From positions 2,232,001 to 2,296,000 of the forward strand of contig NZ_CP029008.1 of NCBI RefSeq assembly GCF_024585165.1: a stretch of 64,000 nt of DNA, given 5' to 3'. This document shows positions 35,860 through 45,603 of the stretch, piece after piece. Numbering within the stretch: the first letter of the stretch is position 1; each line of letters begins with the position of its first letter. Origin of the DNA: Bradyrhizobium sp. WBOS07. Lineage in GTDB: Bacteria > Pseudomonadota > Alphaproteobacteria > Rhizobiales > Xanthobacteraceae. The position numbers were made by a program, and so were the translations under genes. The notes under the pieces are model-generated. The model was not told the origin of the DNA and did not search any database. It was given only the letters and a program-made list of their open reading frames with translations.

Positions 35860-37893
35860 TCAGCTCGGCACGTTCCGCTCGAGATCCTCAAGCCAGGCTG
35901 CCGCGCTCGAATCCGACGGCGCGCGCCAATCGCCGCGGGGCGACAATGAGCCGCCCGCCGAGACCTTCGGACCATTCGGCATCGCCGAGCGCTTGAACTG
36001 GCTGAAGGCGAAGAAGCGGCGCAGGAACACTTCGAGCCAGCGGCGGATCTCCGGCAGATCATACGCCCTGCGCCGGTCGCTCGGGAAGGCCGGCGGCCAT
36101 TCGCCCTTGGCCACGTCCTTCCAGGCGTGCTGCGCCATGAAGGCGATCTTGGACGGCCGCATGCCGAACCGCAGCGTGTAGAACAGGTTGAAATCCTGCA
36201 GCTCGTACGGTCCGACCGCCGCTTCCGTGCTCTGCGGCTTCTGGCCGGCCTCCACCGGCACCAGCTCGGGCGAGATTTCGGCGGCCAGGATCGCGCCGAG
36301 CGTGCGGTTGACGTCGTCGCTGAACTGCTTCGACGAGATCACCCAGCGGATCAGGTGCTGGATCAGCGTCTTCGGCACGCCGGCATTGACGTTGTAATGC
36401 GCCATCTGGTCGCCAACGCCATAGGTGCACCAGCCGAGCGCGAGCTCGGAGAGATCGCCGGTTCCGATCACGATGCCGCCGTGATGGTTGGCGAGCCGGA
36501 ACAGATAATCCGTACGCAGGCCGGCCTGAACGTTCTCGAAGGTGACGTCGTAGATCTTCTCGCCCCGGCCGAAGGGATGACCGATGTCCTTCAGCATCTG
36601 CGTTGCCGTGGTGCGGATGTCGAGTTCCTGCCAGCTCGTGTGCAACGCCTGCATCAGCGCCAGCGCGTGGCTCTTGCTTTCGCTGCCGGTGGCAAAGCCC
36701 GGCATGGTGTAGGCCAGGATATTCTCGCGCGGCAGGCCGAGCAGATCCACCGCCTTGGCGGCGACGATCAGCGCGTGCGTTGAATCGAGCCCGCCCGAGA
36801 CGCCGATCACGACGCGCTTGGTGCCGGTGGCACGCATGCGCTGCACGAGACCTGCGACCTGGATGTTGTAGGCCTCGTAGCAATCATGCTCGAGCAGGCT
36901 TTCGTCGCTCGGCACGAACGGGAAGCGCTCGACCTTGCGCAGGAAGCCGATGTCGGCGGCCGGCGGCTTCAACGCGAATGTCACCTTGCGGAAAAACGCC
37001 TCGCGCTGGCGGCGGTTGTCGTCGAACGTGCCCATCAGCGCGCGCTCCTGCCTCAGCAGGTCGAGATCGATATCGGCAATGGTGATCTGGCCGCTCTGCC
37101 GGAACCGCTCGCCCTCCGCCAGCAGCACGCCGTTCTCGTAGATCGAGGTCTGGCCGTCCCAGGACAGATCCGTGGTCGATTCACCGGCCCCGGCGGCCGC
37201 GTAGACGTAAGCGGCGAGGCAGCGTGCCGATGTCGACTGGCACAGCAGCGCGCGCGAGCGCGCCCGGCCGATCGTGATTGGGCTGCCCGAGAGGTTGATC
37301 AGCACGCTCGCGCCGGCGAGCGCGAGCTCCGAGGCCGGCGTCACCGGGATCCACATATCCTCGCAGATCTCGACGCCGATGGTGAGGCCCGGAACGTCCT
37401 CGGCGGAGAACAGCAGGTCGACGCCGAACGGGGCATGCAGCCCGCCGAACGCGATCGTCTCTCCGACCATGCCGGCACCGGAGGCGAAATGCCGGCCCTC
37501 GTAGAATTCGCGGTAGGTCGGCAAATAGGTCTTCGGCACCACGCCGAGAACGTTGCCGCGATGAATGACGACGGCGCAATTGTAGATGCGATGGCCAAAG
37601 CGCAGCGGTGCACCGACGATCAGGACCGGCATCAGGCCTGCGGAGGCCTCGACGAGGCCGGCGAGACCGCGCTCGACCGCGTCGAGCAGCGGGTCCTGCT
37701 TGACCAGATCCTCGATCGCGTAACCGGACAGGCACAGCTCGGGAAACACGGCGACCGCCACCGACTGCTCATGGCAGGCATTGGCTGCCGCCAGCACCGC
37801 CTTTGCGTTGGCCGGGGGATCGGCGACATGGGACGTGGTGACACAGGCCGCCACGCGCGCAAATCCATGGGCGTAGATCGAGTGGAAAGTCAT
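35860..37893 (-). CDS. nadE: Glutamine-dependent NAD+ synthetase
   Basis: This 677-residue enzyme makes NAD+ from deamido-NAD+, ATP and glutamine. The N-terminal nitrilase-like glutaminase domain shows FPELCLSGY (Glu), VPKTYLPTY (Lys) and GVEICEDMW (Cys) as catalytic triad. The synthetase domain has the P-loop-like [14 protein letters not shown]. Length and domain order fit the two-domain, glutamine-using form. The ATG at 37893 is preferred over an upstream one at 37938. Nicotinamidase (pncA) lies close by on the same strand with one gene between. Confidence 0.95.
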   Translation of the reverse strand: MTFHSIYAHGFARVAACVTTSHVADPPANAKAVLAAANACHEQSVAVAVFPELCLSGYAIEDLVKQDPLLDAVERGLAGLVEASAGLMPVLIVGAPLRFGHRIYNCAVVIHRGNVLGVVPKTYLPTYREFYEGRHFASGAGMVGETIAFGGLHAPFGVDLLFSAEDVPGLTIGVEICEDMWIPVTPASELALAGASVLINLSGSPITIGRARSRALLCQSTSARCLAAYVYAAAGAGESTTDLSWDGQTSIYENGVLLAEGERFRQSGQITIADIDLDLLRQERALMGTFDDNRRQREAFFRKVTFALKPPAADIGFLRKVERFPFVPSDESLLEHDCYEAYNIQVAGLVQRMRATGTKRVVIGVSGGLDSTHALIVAAKAVDLLGLPRENILAYTMPGFATGSESKSHALALMQALHTSWQELDIRTTATQMLKDIGHPFGRGEKIYDVTFENVQAGLRTDYLFRLANHHGGIVIGTGDLSELALGWCTYGVGDQMAHYNVNAGVPKTLIQHLIRWVISSKQFSDDVNRTLGAILAAEISPELVPVEAGQKPQSTEAAVGPYELQDFNLFYTLRFGMRPSKIAFMAQHAWKDVAKGEWPPAFPSDRRRAYDLPEIRRWLEVFLRRFFAFSQFKRSAMPNGPKVSAGGSLSPRGDWRAPSDSSAAAWLEDLERNVPS

Positions 37894-38032
37894 CGAGCGC
37901 AGTACCCTTGATCTCTTCGCTGCCGAAGCCGTCAGCACCTAACCATTTGTAGCCCATCGGCCGGGCCCCGTGCAGGCCATCCGCCGTCATGCATAACGGA
38001 TTTGCAGGGCCGCCGGTTCGCGCCCGACGAGC

Positions 38033-39148
38033 TCAGGCGTTGCGGGCCAGCACGCCCGACAGGTCGTCGCGCAGCCATTCGGCGATCCGCGGCCAGGCAT
38101 GCGCGTGGGTGCGCGCGCCCATGAACAGGCCGAGGTGGTTGCTCGGCTCGGAAGCCGCCGCAATGAAGGCCGGCGGCGTGCCGAGCAGACCGGCCGTGGC
38201 GAGCGCCTGCGCAGCCGGCACGACGTCGTCGTCGAGCCCGGCGAGCAGGAAAACCGGCGCCTTGACGTCCTTCGGATCGACCGTGCGGCCAAGCGCCTTG
38301 AAGTTGCCGCCTGCGATCTGGTTCTCTCGGAAGATCCGGTTGACGACCTCCAGATAATAAGTACCCGGCAGATCGAGCGTCTCCGCGTTCCAATGCTCGA
38401 AGCGCGCGAGCAGCGCCGCGCCTTCCTCGTCCGACAGGTCTCTCTGCAATGCCGCCACGATATCATCGCGGTTTGGCGCCTTGGACCACAAGTGAAGCAT
38501 CTCCCCGCCGCTGACATTGCCGCCACCGCGTGCGACGAGCTGGTCGTACACCATCTCGGGCGCGTTGCGGGTGAGCCGGCACAACGGCGACTCGATCGAC
38601 AGGTCGACGGGGGCGCCTGCTAGCACCAGCCGCCGCACCTTGGCCGGAAAGCGCGCCGCATAGAGCAGCGACAGCCAGCCGCCCTGGCACAGGCCGACCA
38701 GATCGACCGGCGCGCCGATCTCGTCGATGGCGACGTTGAGATCACCGAGATAGTTGTCGATCGAGAGATAGCGCATGCCCGGGGTGGCCGATCGCCAATC
38801 GGTGAGGTAGATCCGGTCGATGCCGCCGGATTGCAGAGACTGCACCACGCTGTGGCCAGGCGCGAAATCGGCGACCAAGGCCCGGTGCAGCGCATAGGGC
38901 GCGCACACCAGCACCGGCTGGCCGGACCGGCCCTGCGAGCAATCGCGCAGATGCATCGTCGCGAGCTCGAGCGCAACGCGGTTGGGCGTCGTCCACGGCA
39001 GCTTGCTCTCGTCATGCTCGGCCCGGCCGCGCTCGACCCACCAGAAGCACGCGTCCATGGCCAGCCGGGCTGCCGTGAACGGCCATAGCAGCGGCTCGTC
39101 GGGTGCATGGTCCGGTCCGCTCGCCTGTTTGCCGATCTTGTCCACCAT
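38033..39148 (-). CDS. PhaC-like alpha/beta-hydrolase
   Basis: This 371-residue protein has the lipase-box-like motif GLCQGGW with a Cys nucleophile near residue 154. That Gly-X-Cys-X-Gly form is characteristic of polyhydroxyalkanoate synthases. The acid LLAGLDDDVVP and histidine SNHLGLFMG follow in the right order. At 371 residues it is close in length to the class III PhaC subunit, but it lacks a PhaE/PhaR partner here. It might be a PHA synthase homologue or an acyltransferase or hydrolase of that fold. It lies ten bases after pncA, suggesting cotranscription. Confidence 0.75.
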   Translation of the reverse strand: MVDKIGKQASGPDHAPDEPLLWPFTAARLAMDACFWWVERGRAEHDESKLPWTTPNRVALELATMHLRDCSQGRSGQPVLVCAPYALHRALVADFAPGHSVVQSLQSGGIDRIYLTDWRSATPGMRYLSIDNYLGDLNVAIDEIGAPVDLVGLCQGGWLSLLYAARFPAKVRRLVLAGAPVDLSIESPLCRLTRNAPEMVYDQLVARGGGNVSGGEMLHLWSKAPNRDDIVAALQRDLSDEEGAALLARFEHWNAETLDLPGTYYLEVVNRIFRENQIAGGNFKALGRTVDPKDVKAPVFLLAGLDDDVVPAAQALATAGLLGTPPAFIAAASEPSNHLGLFMGARTHAHAWPRIAEWLRDDLSGVLARNA

Positions 39149-39158
39149 GACGAGGTCC

Positions 39159-39785
39159 CTAGAGAAACGCCTCGAGGCTGACGACGGAGATGCCGAGCTC
39201 GCGAAAGCTTCGATGGGCTGCGGCCACCGAGCCGTCGAGATCGATGCCGCGGCAGGCGTCCTCGATCACGGCCACCTCCAACCCGGCCTTGCGCGCATCC
39301 TCCGCCGAGAAGCGGACGCAGAAATCCAGCGCCAGCCCGGCGACAAAGACAGTCTTCAGCTCGCGTTCGCGCAAATAGCCGAGCAGGCCCGTCGCCGTCT
39401 TGTGGTCGTTCTCGAACAATGCCGAATAGGAATCGATGCCGCGGCGAAACCCCTTGCGCACCACCAGGCTCGCTCTGACCACGTCGAGATCGCGATGGAA
39501 TTCGGCACCCGAGGTGCCCTGCACGCAATGCGCCGGCCAGAGCACCTGGGTGCCATAGTCGAGCTCGATGGTCTGGAATGGCTGCTTGCCGGCATGATTC
39601 GTCGCGAACGAAACGTGGTCGCGCGGATGCCAGTCCTGGGTCAGCACCACATTGGCGAATTTTTGGGCGATCCGGTTGATGGCGGGGATGACCTTCTCAC
39701 CGCCGGGAACGGCGAGCGCTCCGCCCGTGCAGAAGTCGTTCTGCACGTCGATCGCCAGCAGCACGTCGTGGTCGGAAATCTTCAT
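39159..39785 (-). CDS. pncA: Nicotinamidase / pyrazinamidase
   Basis: This 208-residue isochorismatase-fold enzyme deamidates nicotinamide to nicotinate. The catalytic triad is visible: Asp in AIDVQNDFC, Lys near residue 111 (VVRKGF) and Cys near 156 (LALDFCVRF). The metal-site residues of LTQDWHPRDHVSF (Asp, two His) follow the family. Two start codons are possible (39785 and 39797); I chose 39785 because GGGA lies six bases upstream. It belongs with nadE to the NAD salvage route. Confidence 0.94.
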   Translation of the reverse strand: MKISDHDVLLAIDVQNDFCTGGALAVPGGEKVIPAINRIAQKFANVVLTQDWHPRDHVSFATNHAGKQPFQTIELDYGTQVLWPAHCVQGTSGAEFHRDLDVVRASLVVRKGFRRGIDSYSALFENDHKTATGLLGYLRERELKTVFVAGLALDFCVRFSAEDARKAGLEVAVIEDACRGIDLDGSVAAAHRSFRELGISVVSLEAFL

Positions 39786-40055
39786 CGCCAGTCCCATTCC
39801 ATGCGCCCGGCGCAGCGGCCGCCGGACAGGCCCCCCAGTGTCGGTCTTCCCGCCCGGCTTCGCAACCGGCCGCGCCGCGCAAAACCTGTGCGAATTGGTC
39901 ACCGGCCCACCGCCAGCATGCAACGGTTTGGCCTCGTCCGTGTTGACTAGGCGCACCCGAGGGCGGATTCTCGAAACTGTCGGGACGGGTGGATGGGGTC
40001 GAAGGCGCGGAGGAGAGGGTTGCCGGGGCCGGAAGGCGGCGGCAACCACGAGATC

Positions 40056-41042
40056 ATGAATATCGGCAAGACAGGACAGATTCTTCTCGCCGATATCGGC
40101 GGCACCAATGCGCGCTTCGCGCTGAGCCGGAGCGAATTGGGCCAAGACGGTCAATCCGGACCGATCGACTATGTGAAAGTCGCCGACTTCCCGACGGTTC
40201 GGGAGGCCATTGCGGACGTGCTGGCGCGCCGGGCCGGTGGCGAGCAGCCCCGCAGGGCCGTGCTCGCCGTGGCAGGACCCGTCACCAACAACCGCTGCGT
40301 CATGACCAACAGCCCCTGGGTCATCGACGGCAACGAGCTGCAAGCGGCTCTGGGCTTCGACAGCGTCCACGTGCTCAACGACTTCGAGGTGGTAGCCTGG
40401 TCCCTGCCCGCCTTGCAGCCTGCCGATCTGATTCCGCTCGGCGGAGGCGATGGCCTGTCCGGCGAGCCGTTGCTGGTGGTCGGACCCGGAACCGGCTTTG
40501 GCGTCTCCTGTCTGGTCCAGCGCCATGGCGCGCGCCTCGCCGTCGTCACCGAAGCCGGACACGCGACCCTGCCGGCGGAGGATGAGCGCGAGGAACGCGC
40601 GATCGCGTGCTTGCGGCGGCGCCTCGGCCACGTCTCCATCGAGCGCGGCGCCCTCTCCGGATCCGGGCTGCAAAATCTCTACGAAGCCTTGGCGGAAGTC
40701 GATGGCGCTCAGGTGCCGCATCGCGATGCCGCCGGCATCACCAAGGCGGCTCTGGAGGGCAGCTGTCCCGTCAGCCGGGCGACGCTCGAGATGTTCTGCG
40801 CCATCTTGGGCTCGGTCGCCGGCAATCTCGCGGTGACATTCGGAGCGCGCGGCGGCGTCTATGTTGCCGGCGGAATCGTGCCGCGCTTTCCTGAGTTCCT
40901 GATGGCCTCCGCGTTCCGGCCGCGCTTCGAAGCGAAGGGCCGGTTCCAGGACTATTTGCGCAACATCCCGACCCGGCTGGTAATCAAACCAGATGCGAGC
41001 TTCGTCGGCCTGAAAATGTTTGCTGACCATAATGTGGATTGA
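40056..41042 (+). CDS. glk: Glucokinase
   Basis: This 328-residue ROK/hexokinase-related glucokinase phosphorylates glucose with ATP. The phosphate-binding motif DIGGTNARFAL starts near residue 13, LNDFEVVAW holds the catalytic Asp, and GPGTGFGVSCLV is the second loop. It is of the E. coli Glk type (PF02685) and lacks the Cys-rich ROK zinc motif. The frame is open further upstream; the ATG at 40056 was chosen because the family N-terminus starts there, although its ribosome-binding site is weak. Confidence 0.94.
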   Translation: MNIGKTGQILLADIGGTNARFALSRSELGQDGQSGPIDYVKVADFPTVREAIADVLARRAGGEQPRRAVLAVAGPVTNNRCVMTNSPWVIDGNELQAALGFDSVHVLNDFEVVAWSLPALQPADLIPLGGGDGLSGEPLLVVGPGTGFGVSCLVQRHGARLAVVTEAGHATLPAEDEREERAIACLRRRLGHVSIERGALSGSGLQNLYEALAEVDGAQVPHRDAAGITKAALEGSCPVSRATLEMFCAILGSVAGNLAVTFGARGGVYVAGGIVPRFPEFLMASAFRPRFEAKGRFQDYLRNIPTRLVIKPDASFVGLKMFADHNVD

Positions 41043-41185
41043 GCTGCGGGAACCCTCTCCACGCGTTGGTTCCGATATTCACAGGTGATTCAGCGTCCGC
41101 GCGGTTCCACGCATGAACACGCTTGCCTCCATGTTCCCGATGCGAAACAATCAAGCCGTGTGTGGCGTAGTTGCGGGGGCGTGAC

Positions 41186-41389
41186 ATGCGTAAGCAGGAT
41201 CTGGGTTTCGACTATCACCGCTATCATCGCCTGCTCAGCGAGGCCGATGACGAAGACAAGCGGCTGGCGCTGATCGATCTCTTGATCGAGGAAAAGGCGC
41301 GAGACCGGCTGGCCGCACAGCGCGCCTCGGACCGGGCGGCCATGACGGCCCATACCATTGCCAGGGTGCTGAAGAACGGCCGCAACTGA
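41186..41389 (+). CDS. Small protein of unknown function
   Basis: This 67-residue protein (MRKQDLGFDYHRYHRLLSEA) is charged, helical and without signal peptide or membrane segment. The ATG at 41186 lies behind a G-rich GGGGGCGTGAC. It follows glk by about 140 bp on the same strand. No family is recognised. Confidence 0.6.
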   Translation: MRKQDLGFDYHRYHRLLSEADDEDKRLALIDLLIEEKARDRLAAQRASDRAAMTAHTIARVLKNGRN

Positions 41390-41434
41390 GGTGCGGCGGC
41401 GTTGTCGTCAACAACGCGGCATCTCTGCCGTCGA

Positions 41435-41812
41435 TCAGTGCGGCGCTTTGGCCGGAACTTCGGGAAACATCGAATCGATCATCGCCTTGAGCTGATCCAT
41501 CGCGATCGGCTTCCGCAGGATCGGCCGGCGCCGGAGCAAGGACGGCAGCAGCTCTGGCCCGTAACCGGTGGCGAACAGGAACGGCTTGCCGCGACGTTCG
41601 ATCAAGTCGGCGACGGGATCGACGTAGACGCCCATGAGGTTGATGTCGAGGATGGCCAGATCGTATTGCGCGGTCATGGCAAACGCGCTCGCGTCCCGCA
41701 CATTGTCGGCTTCCGCGACGACGTGGTGGCCGAGTTCCACCACCATGTCGGCGATCATCATCCGGATCAACGCCTCGTCTTCGACCAGGAAAACGGAGAG
41801 TCCGTCCGCCAT
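41435..41812 (-). CDS. Single-domain response regulator
   Basis: This 125-residue protein consists only of a CheY-like receiver domain. FLVEDEALIRMM supplies the acidic pocket, LAILDINLMG the phosphoacceptor Asp, and ILRKPI the conserved Lys. It has no output domain, so it probably acts as a phosphorelay intermediate or by protein-protein contact. No histidine kinase gene is adjacent. It resembles the CheY-like proteins abundant in Bradyrhizobium. Confidence 0.92.
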   Translation of the reverse strand: MADGLSVFLVEDEALIRMMIADMVVELGHHVVAEADNVRDASAFAMTAQYDLAILDINLMGVYVDPVADLIERRGKPFLFATGYGPELLPSLLRRRPILRKPIAMDQLKAMIDSMFPEVPAKAPH

Positions 41813-41923
41813 TTCAACTCCGCAGTCAGCTTGCGAAGCTAACCATACATCAATTGCGGAAGGGATACACGAATTCGTGGCGGGCGCCGTTAATTCAGAG
41901 GCGCCCGATCCGATTCAACTTGA

Positions 41924-42706
41924 TCAATCCAATCCGCGCTCGTGGCTGAGGCGCACCATCTCCTGGATGAAGACCTGCTTCTGCTTGTCATCGAGGCTCG
42001 AATAGAGCGGCTCGGCGGCGTCGGCGACATTGCGCTGGTCGGCGGCGCGGTCGATCAGGAACTGCGCCTCGTTCCGCATCTGCTCGATGATGTCGTCGGG
42101 CGGATCCCGCTTGGCGCGCGCAACCCGCAAGTTGAGCCGCTCTGCACCATTATGTCCCAGGTAGTGCATCGCGCTCGAGAAACCGTACCAGTGCTTCTCC
42201 TGCTCGGGCGTGAGGTTCAGCTCGGTCTTGATCCGCTCGATGTAGGAATCGCTGTTGGCCACGATCTGCTCGGCGGTCTGCTGCGGCGCGCCGGGCTGGG
42301 TGAGGACGGTGACGTCCTTGTGGTCCTTGCCCGGCGGTGCGTTCTTTGCCTCCTTGCTCGCCTTGCCGCCCTTGCCCCCTTTGGCACTCTTGGCGTCCTT
42401 GTCCTTGGTTGGGCTTTGCTGCTTGGCGTCCTTGCCGGACTCCTTGGCGGCCGGCGGCGGATTGCCGGCATTGTTGTTGCCGACGCCAAGCACGCCGGTG
42501 AAGACGCCGACGACGCCGCCGATGGCGCCGCCGAGCACGCCACCGACCGGACCTGCCGCCTTGTTTCCGGCCGCCGCGCCGTCCTGAACGCCTTTGACCA
42601 GACCTTGCGCATTGGCCGCGGCGGCACCGAACAGCAGAGCGCATACGGCCCCGAGCGCGATGCATCGCCGCATGTGAAGCCGCGCCGACGGCGCCAGGTT
42701 GATCAT
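41924..42706 (-). CDS. Spy/CpxP-like (LTXXQ) periplasmic protein
   Basis: This 260-residue protein has a signal peptide (hydrophobic run ending AAANAQ) behind GGAGACGAGA. A Gly/Val-rich stretch (GGVLGGAIGGVVG) and a Lys-rich low-complexity region precede a C-terminal helical domain with an LTPEQ motif and LDDKQKQVF, the hallmark of the LTXXQ family to which Spy and CpxP belong. Those proteins act as periplasmic chaperones or stress sensors. The basic linker is unusual for the family. Other in-frame ATG codons at 42718 and 42673 are possible. Confidence 0.8.
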   Translation of the reverse strand: MINLAPSARLHMRRCIALGAVCALLFGAAAANAQGLVKGVQDGAAAGNKAAGPVGGVLGGAIGGVVGVFTGVLGVGNNNAGNPPPAAKESGKDAKQQSPTKDKDAKSAKGGKGGKASKEAKNAPPGKDHKDVTVLTQPGAPQQTAEQIVANSDSYIERIKTELNLTPEQEKHWYGFSSAMHYLGHNGAERLNLRVARAKRDPPDDIIEQMRNEAQFLIDRAADQRNVADAAEPLYSSLDDKQKQVFIQEMVRLSHERGLD

Positions 42707-43183
42707 TCTCGTCTCCATCGTCGATCTCGCTCGCCTGTTGGGCGGCAGCCAAGCCGCCCGCCGCAACTCTATCGTTTCCACCGCTTCGCGGTCCAGCCGC
42801 GGACAAGTGCTGTCCACGCCCGAAAAGTCTTTCGCGCGAAGCGGTTATGGTTGTGCAGGCTTGTGCGAAACTGCGGCGTAATTGCGCACGGATCGTTCCG
42901 GGCCGGTCCACACGAAGTGTGCATCGCAAAAAACAAGCAGTCGCAACTCACGACCGCGGCAGCGCGCCCCGCCGTTCAGGACACAACGTTAGTTCTATGT
43001 ACGAGCCGTTCGGGTTTCTCGACAGACGCGATCAATCATGATCTGATCGCGCTACCAATTTGCTGGGGGCATCGGTGAATTGCCATCGGGCCGACGGCAT
43101 CAATAAGAAAATCGAACAACAAGAAACTCGGAAAAGACGTCTTAGAGGAAACTCCAACAACAACACCCAAGCGAGGAAACGAG
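42707..43183. other. 477-bp upstream region of the sugar ABC operon
   Basis: I see no credible gene here. It should hold the operon promoter; an inverted repeat at 43027-43051 is listed separately. The last 60 bp before the ATG are A-rich and include AGAGGAAAC as a possible Shine-Dalgarno region. Confidence 0.6.
43027..43051. promoter_or_regulatory. Inverted repeat, candidate operator of the sugar ABC operon
   Basis: CGCGATCA (43027-43034) and TGATCGCG (43044-43051) form a perfect 8-bp inverted repeat with a nine-base spacer that itself contains GATC. It lies about 135 bp upstream of the substrate-binding-protein gene. Spacing and symmetry suit a dimeric regulator; no regulator gene is adjacent. 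Confidence 0.5.
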
Positions 43184-44524
43184 ATGTCACGCAAGAGACT
43201 GACGCGACGTCAATTTGTGGCTGCCACTGCAATGTCCTCCGCGGCGCTGATCTCGGCGCCCTATGTCCGGGGCGCTTCCGCCGCCGGCAAGCTCTCGATC
43301 GGCTTCTGGGACCATTGGGTGCCAGGCGCCAACAAGGCCTCGACCGAGCTCGTCAACGAATGGGCCGCCAAGGAGAAGGTCGAAGTCACCATCGACTACA
43401 TCCCCAGCCAGGGTAACAAGAACCTGCTGACCATCGCCGCCGAAGCGCAGGCGAAATCCGGCCATGATATCTTCGCGATGCCAACGTGGTGGGCGCATTC
43501 CAATGCCGACCAGTTGGAGAACGTTGCCGACATCATGGGGCCGATCATCGCCGAGAACGGCGAGGTGAACGGCACGGCCAAATATCTCGGCACTGTCGGG
43601 ACCAAATGGCTCGGCGTTCCCGCCTGCGTCGGCAGCCAGATCAAGGGCCCCTGCTCCCGCATCGACCTGATGAAGAAGCACGCGGGGATCGACGTGCAGG
43701 AGATGTATCCGGCCGGCGCTCAACCCAAGGCCGACAACTGGACCCTGGAGACATTCCTGAAAGCTGCCGAAGCCTGTCACAAGGCGGGCGTCCCGTTCGG
43801 CATTGGCCTCGGCGAGACCACCGACAACGTCGACACGGCGGGCGCAATCTTCCTGTCGTTCGGCGCCCAGCTCGTCGACGCCAAGGGCAATCTCACCGTC
43901 AAGACCGACGCGGTTCGTCAGGCGCTCGATTTCTACAAGAAGCTGATCGGCTTCCTGCCGCCCGATGTCGCAGCCTGGGACGACGCATCCAACAACAAAT
44001 GGCTGGTCTCCGGCAGGGGTGCGATGATCATGAACCCGCCGAGCGCCTGGGCCGTCGCCAAACGCGACGCGCCGCAGGTTGCGGAGCAATGCTGGACCCA
44101 CGGCTTCCCGGCGGGGCCGAAGGGCCGCTTTGCACCCTACCTGCCGTATTTCTGGAGCATATGGAACTTCTCCAAGAACAAGGAAGCAGCGAAGAGCCTG
44201 CTGGTGGCGTTGTCGAAGCCGGCAGCCATCGAAAAGATGGTCACGGCCAGCGGCGGCTACGACTTGCCGGCTTATGAGAAGCTGACGACGCTGAAGGTCT
44301 GGCAGGAAGAGGGCCCACCGAAAGGCACGCTCTACCACTATCCAAATCCCTACAAGCATCAGACGCTGTCGATTGCAGCTTCGCCTGCGCCGCCGAAGAT
44401 CGCACAGCAGATCTATGCGCAGGCGACGCTCACCAAGATGTGCCTGCGGTATCACCAGGGTGAATCGATGGAGAAGACGCTCGCCTGGGCCGAAGGCGAA
44501 TGCGAAGGCTTCATGCGGAGCTGA
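43184..44524 (+). CDS. ABC transporter substrate-binding protein, carbohydrate type (family 1)
   Basis: This 446-residue periplasmic receptor has a Tat signal peptide (MSRKRLTRRQFVAATAM, twin Arg, cleaved near GASA). The mature fold is of the family 1 sugar-binding type, with WDHWVPGANKAST and a C-terminal helix set including SMEKTLAWAEGECEGFMR. Together with two permeases and an ATPase downstream it completes a MalEFGK-type importer. The sugar is unknown. Confidence 0.93.
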   Translation: MSRKRLTRRQFVAATAMSSAALISAPYVRGASAAGKLSIGFWDHWVPGANKASTELVNEWAAKEKVEVTIDYIPSQGNKNLLTIAAEAQAKSGHDIFAMPTWWAHSNADQLENVADIMGPIIAENGEVNGTAKYLGTVGTKWLGVPACVGSQIKGPCSRIDLMKKHAGIDVQEMYPAGAQPKADNWTLETFLKAAEACHKAGVPFGIGLGETTDNVDTAGAIFLSFGAQLVDAKGNLTVKTDAVRQALDFYKKLIGFLPPDVAAWDDASNNKWLVSGRGAMIMNPPSAWAVAKRDAPQVAEQCWTHGFPAGPKGRFAPYLPYFWSIWNFSKNKEAAKSLLVALSKPAAIEKMVTASGGYDLPAYEKLTTLKVWQEEGPPKGTLYHYPNPYKHQTLSIAASPAPPKIAQQIYAQATLTKMCLRYHQGESMEKTLAWAEGECEGFMRS

Positions 44525-44534
44525 ACCGGAACGG

Positions 44535-44568
44535 CTCGCCGCGACGGCCTTAGGCCGCGCGCGGCGAG
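44535..44568 (+). terminator. Attenuator hairpin between receptor and permease genes
   Basis: CTCGCCGCG (44535-44543) pairs with 44560-44568 around an inner CGGCC/GGCCG stem, followed by TCTTCC. It lies 11 bp after the receptor stop and 97 bp before the first permease. Such hairpins usually raise receptor expression relative to the membrane subunits by protecting the upstream transcript and reducing read-through. Confidence 0.7.
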
Positions 44569-44664
44569 TCTTCCGTCTCACTCACCTGACGAGAGCCGCC
44601 GGCTTCGGCTCTCGAACCTTCCAAAAGTCGGGTCTACCGACCAAACCGCGCGAGGAAATGCATC

Positions 44665-45603
44665 ATGGCGGATGTCGCATTGCAGCCAGACAGGGCTGGC
44701 GCAGCGCAACCGGCGCGAAAACGCTCCAGTCTGCAAAAGGCGCTCAAACGCAAATCGACTGCGGCGTTCCTGATGACGCTGCCGCTGATCATTCTCATCA
44801 CGCTTCTGGTGCTTTATCCCGCGTTCTATTCGCTTCATCTGGCGACGCTCAACAAGTCGATGCAGAGATTTGTCGGTCTCGGCAACTTCGAGTTCCTGTT
44901 CAAGCGCGACACGTTCTGGCTGGTCGTCAAGCAATCCTGCATCTTCGCCATCACCGCCGTTCTGTTCAAGGCGCTGATCGGGTTCATCGTCGCGCACTTC
45001 GTCCACAACATTCCGGCCAAGGGCCAGCGCAAATGGCGCGGCATGCTGCTGGTGCCCTGGGTCATCCCGCCCGCCATGAGCACGCTGGCATGGCTGTGGC
45101 TGTTCGACCCCTCCTATTCCGCGTTCAACTATACGCTGTCGTTCTTCGGAATCGGCCCGATCCCGTGGACCGGGGACGCCGCCTGGGCGCGCTTCTCCGT
45201 CATCCTGGTGAACGTCTGGTACGGCGCGCCGTTCTTCATGATCATGTATCTGGCGGCCCTGAAATCGGTGCCCGACCAGCTCTATGAAGCCGCGGCCATC
45301 GACGGCGCCAATTGGTGGCAGCGGATCTGGTACGTGACGCTGCCGATGATGCGCAACATCATCGCGATCACGACGCTGTTCTCGCTGATCGTGACCTTCG
45401 CCAATTTCGACATCGTGCGAATCCTGACCGCCGGCGGCCCTCTCGACCACACCCACATCTTCGCCACCTGGGCCTTCAGGATCGGCATCGAAGGAAGCGA
45501 TATTCCGCTGGGCGCCAGCGTCTCCCTGTTCATGGTGCCAATCCTGGCGGTCGCAGCGATATTCATCCTGCGGGACGTCAACAAGCGCGGGAATGAAGCC
45601 TGA
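44665..45603 (+). CDS. ABC transporter permease, MalF/UgpA-like
   Basis: This 312-residue six-helix inner-membrane protein has the EAA-like segment YEAAAIDGANWWQRIWYVTLP, the contact with the ATPase. The N-terminal cytoplasmic arm and first helix (TAAFLMTLPLIILITLLVLY) fit the MalF-type group. The stop shares one base with the next permease start. Confidence 0.94.
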   Translation: MADVALQPDRAGAAQPARKRSSLQKALKRKSTAAFLMTLPLIILITLLVLYPAFYSLHLATLNKSMQRFVGLGNFEFLFKRDTFWLVVKQSCIFAITAVLFKALIGFIVAHFVHNIPAKGQRKWRGMLLVPWVIPPAMSTLAWLWLFDPSYSAFNYTLSFFGIGPIPWTGDAAWARFSVILVNVWYGAPFFMIMYLAALKSVPDQLYEAAAIDGANWWQRIWYVTLPMMRNIIAITTLFSLIVTFANFDIVRILTAGGPLDHTHIFATWAFRIGIEGSDIPLGASVSLFMVPILAVAAIFILRDVNKRGNEA

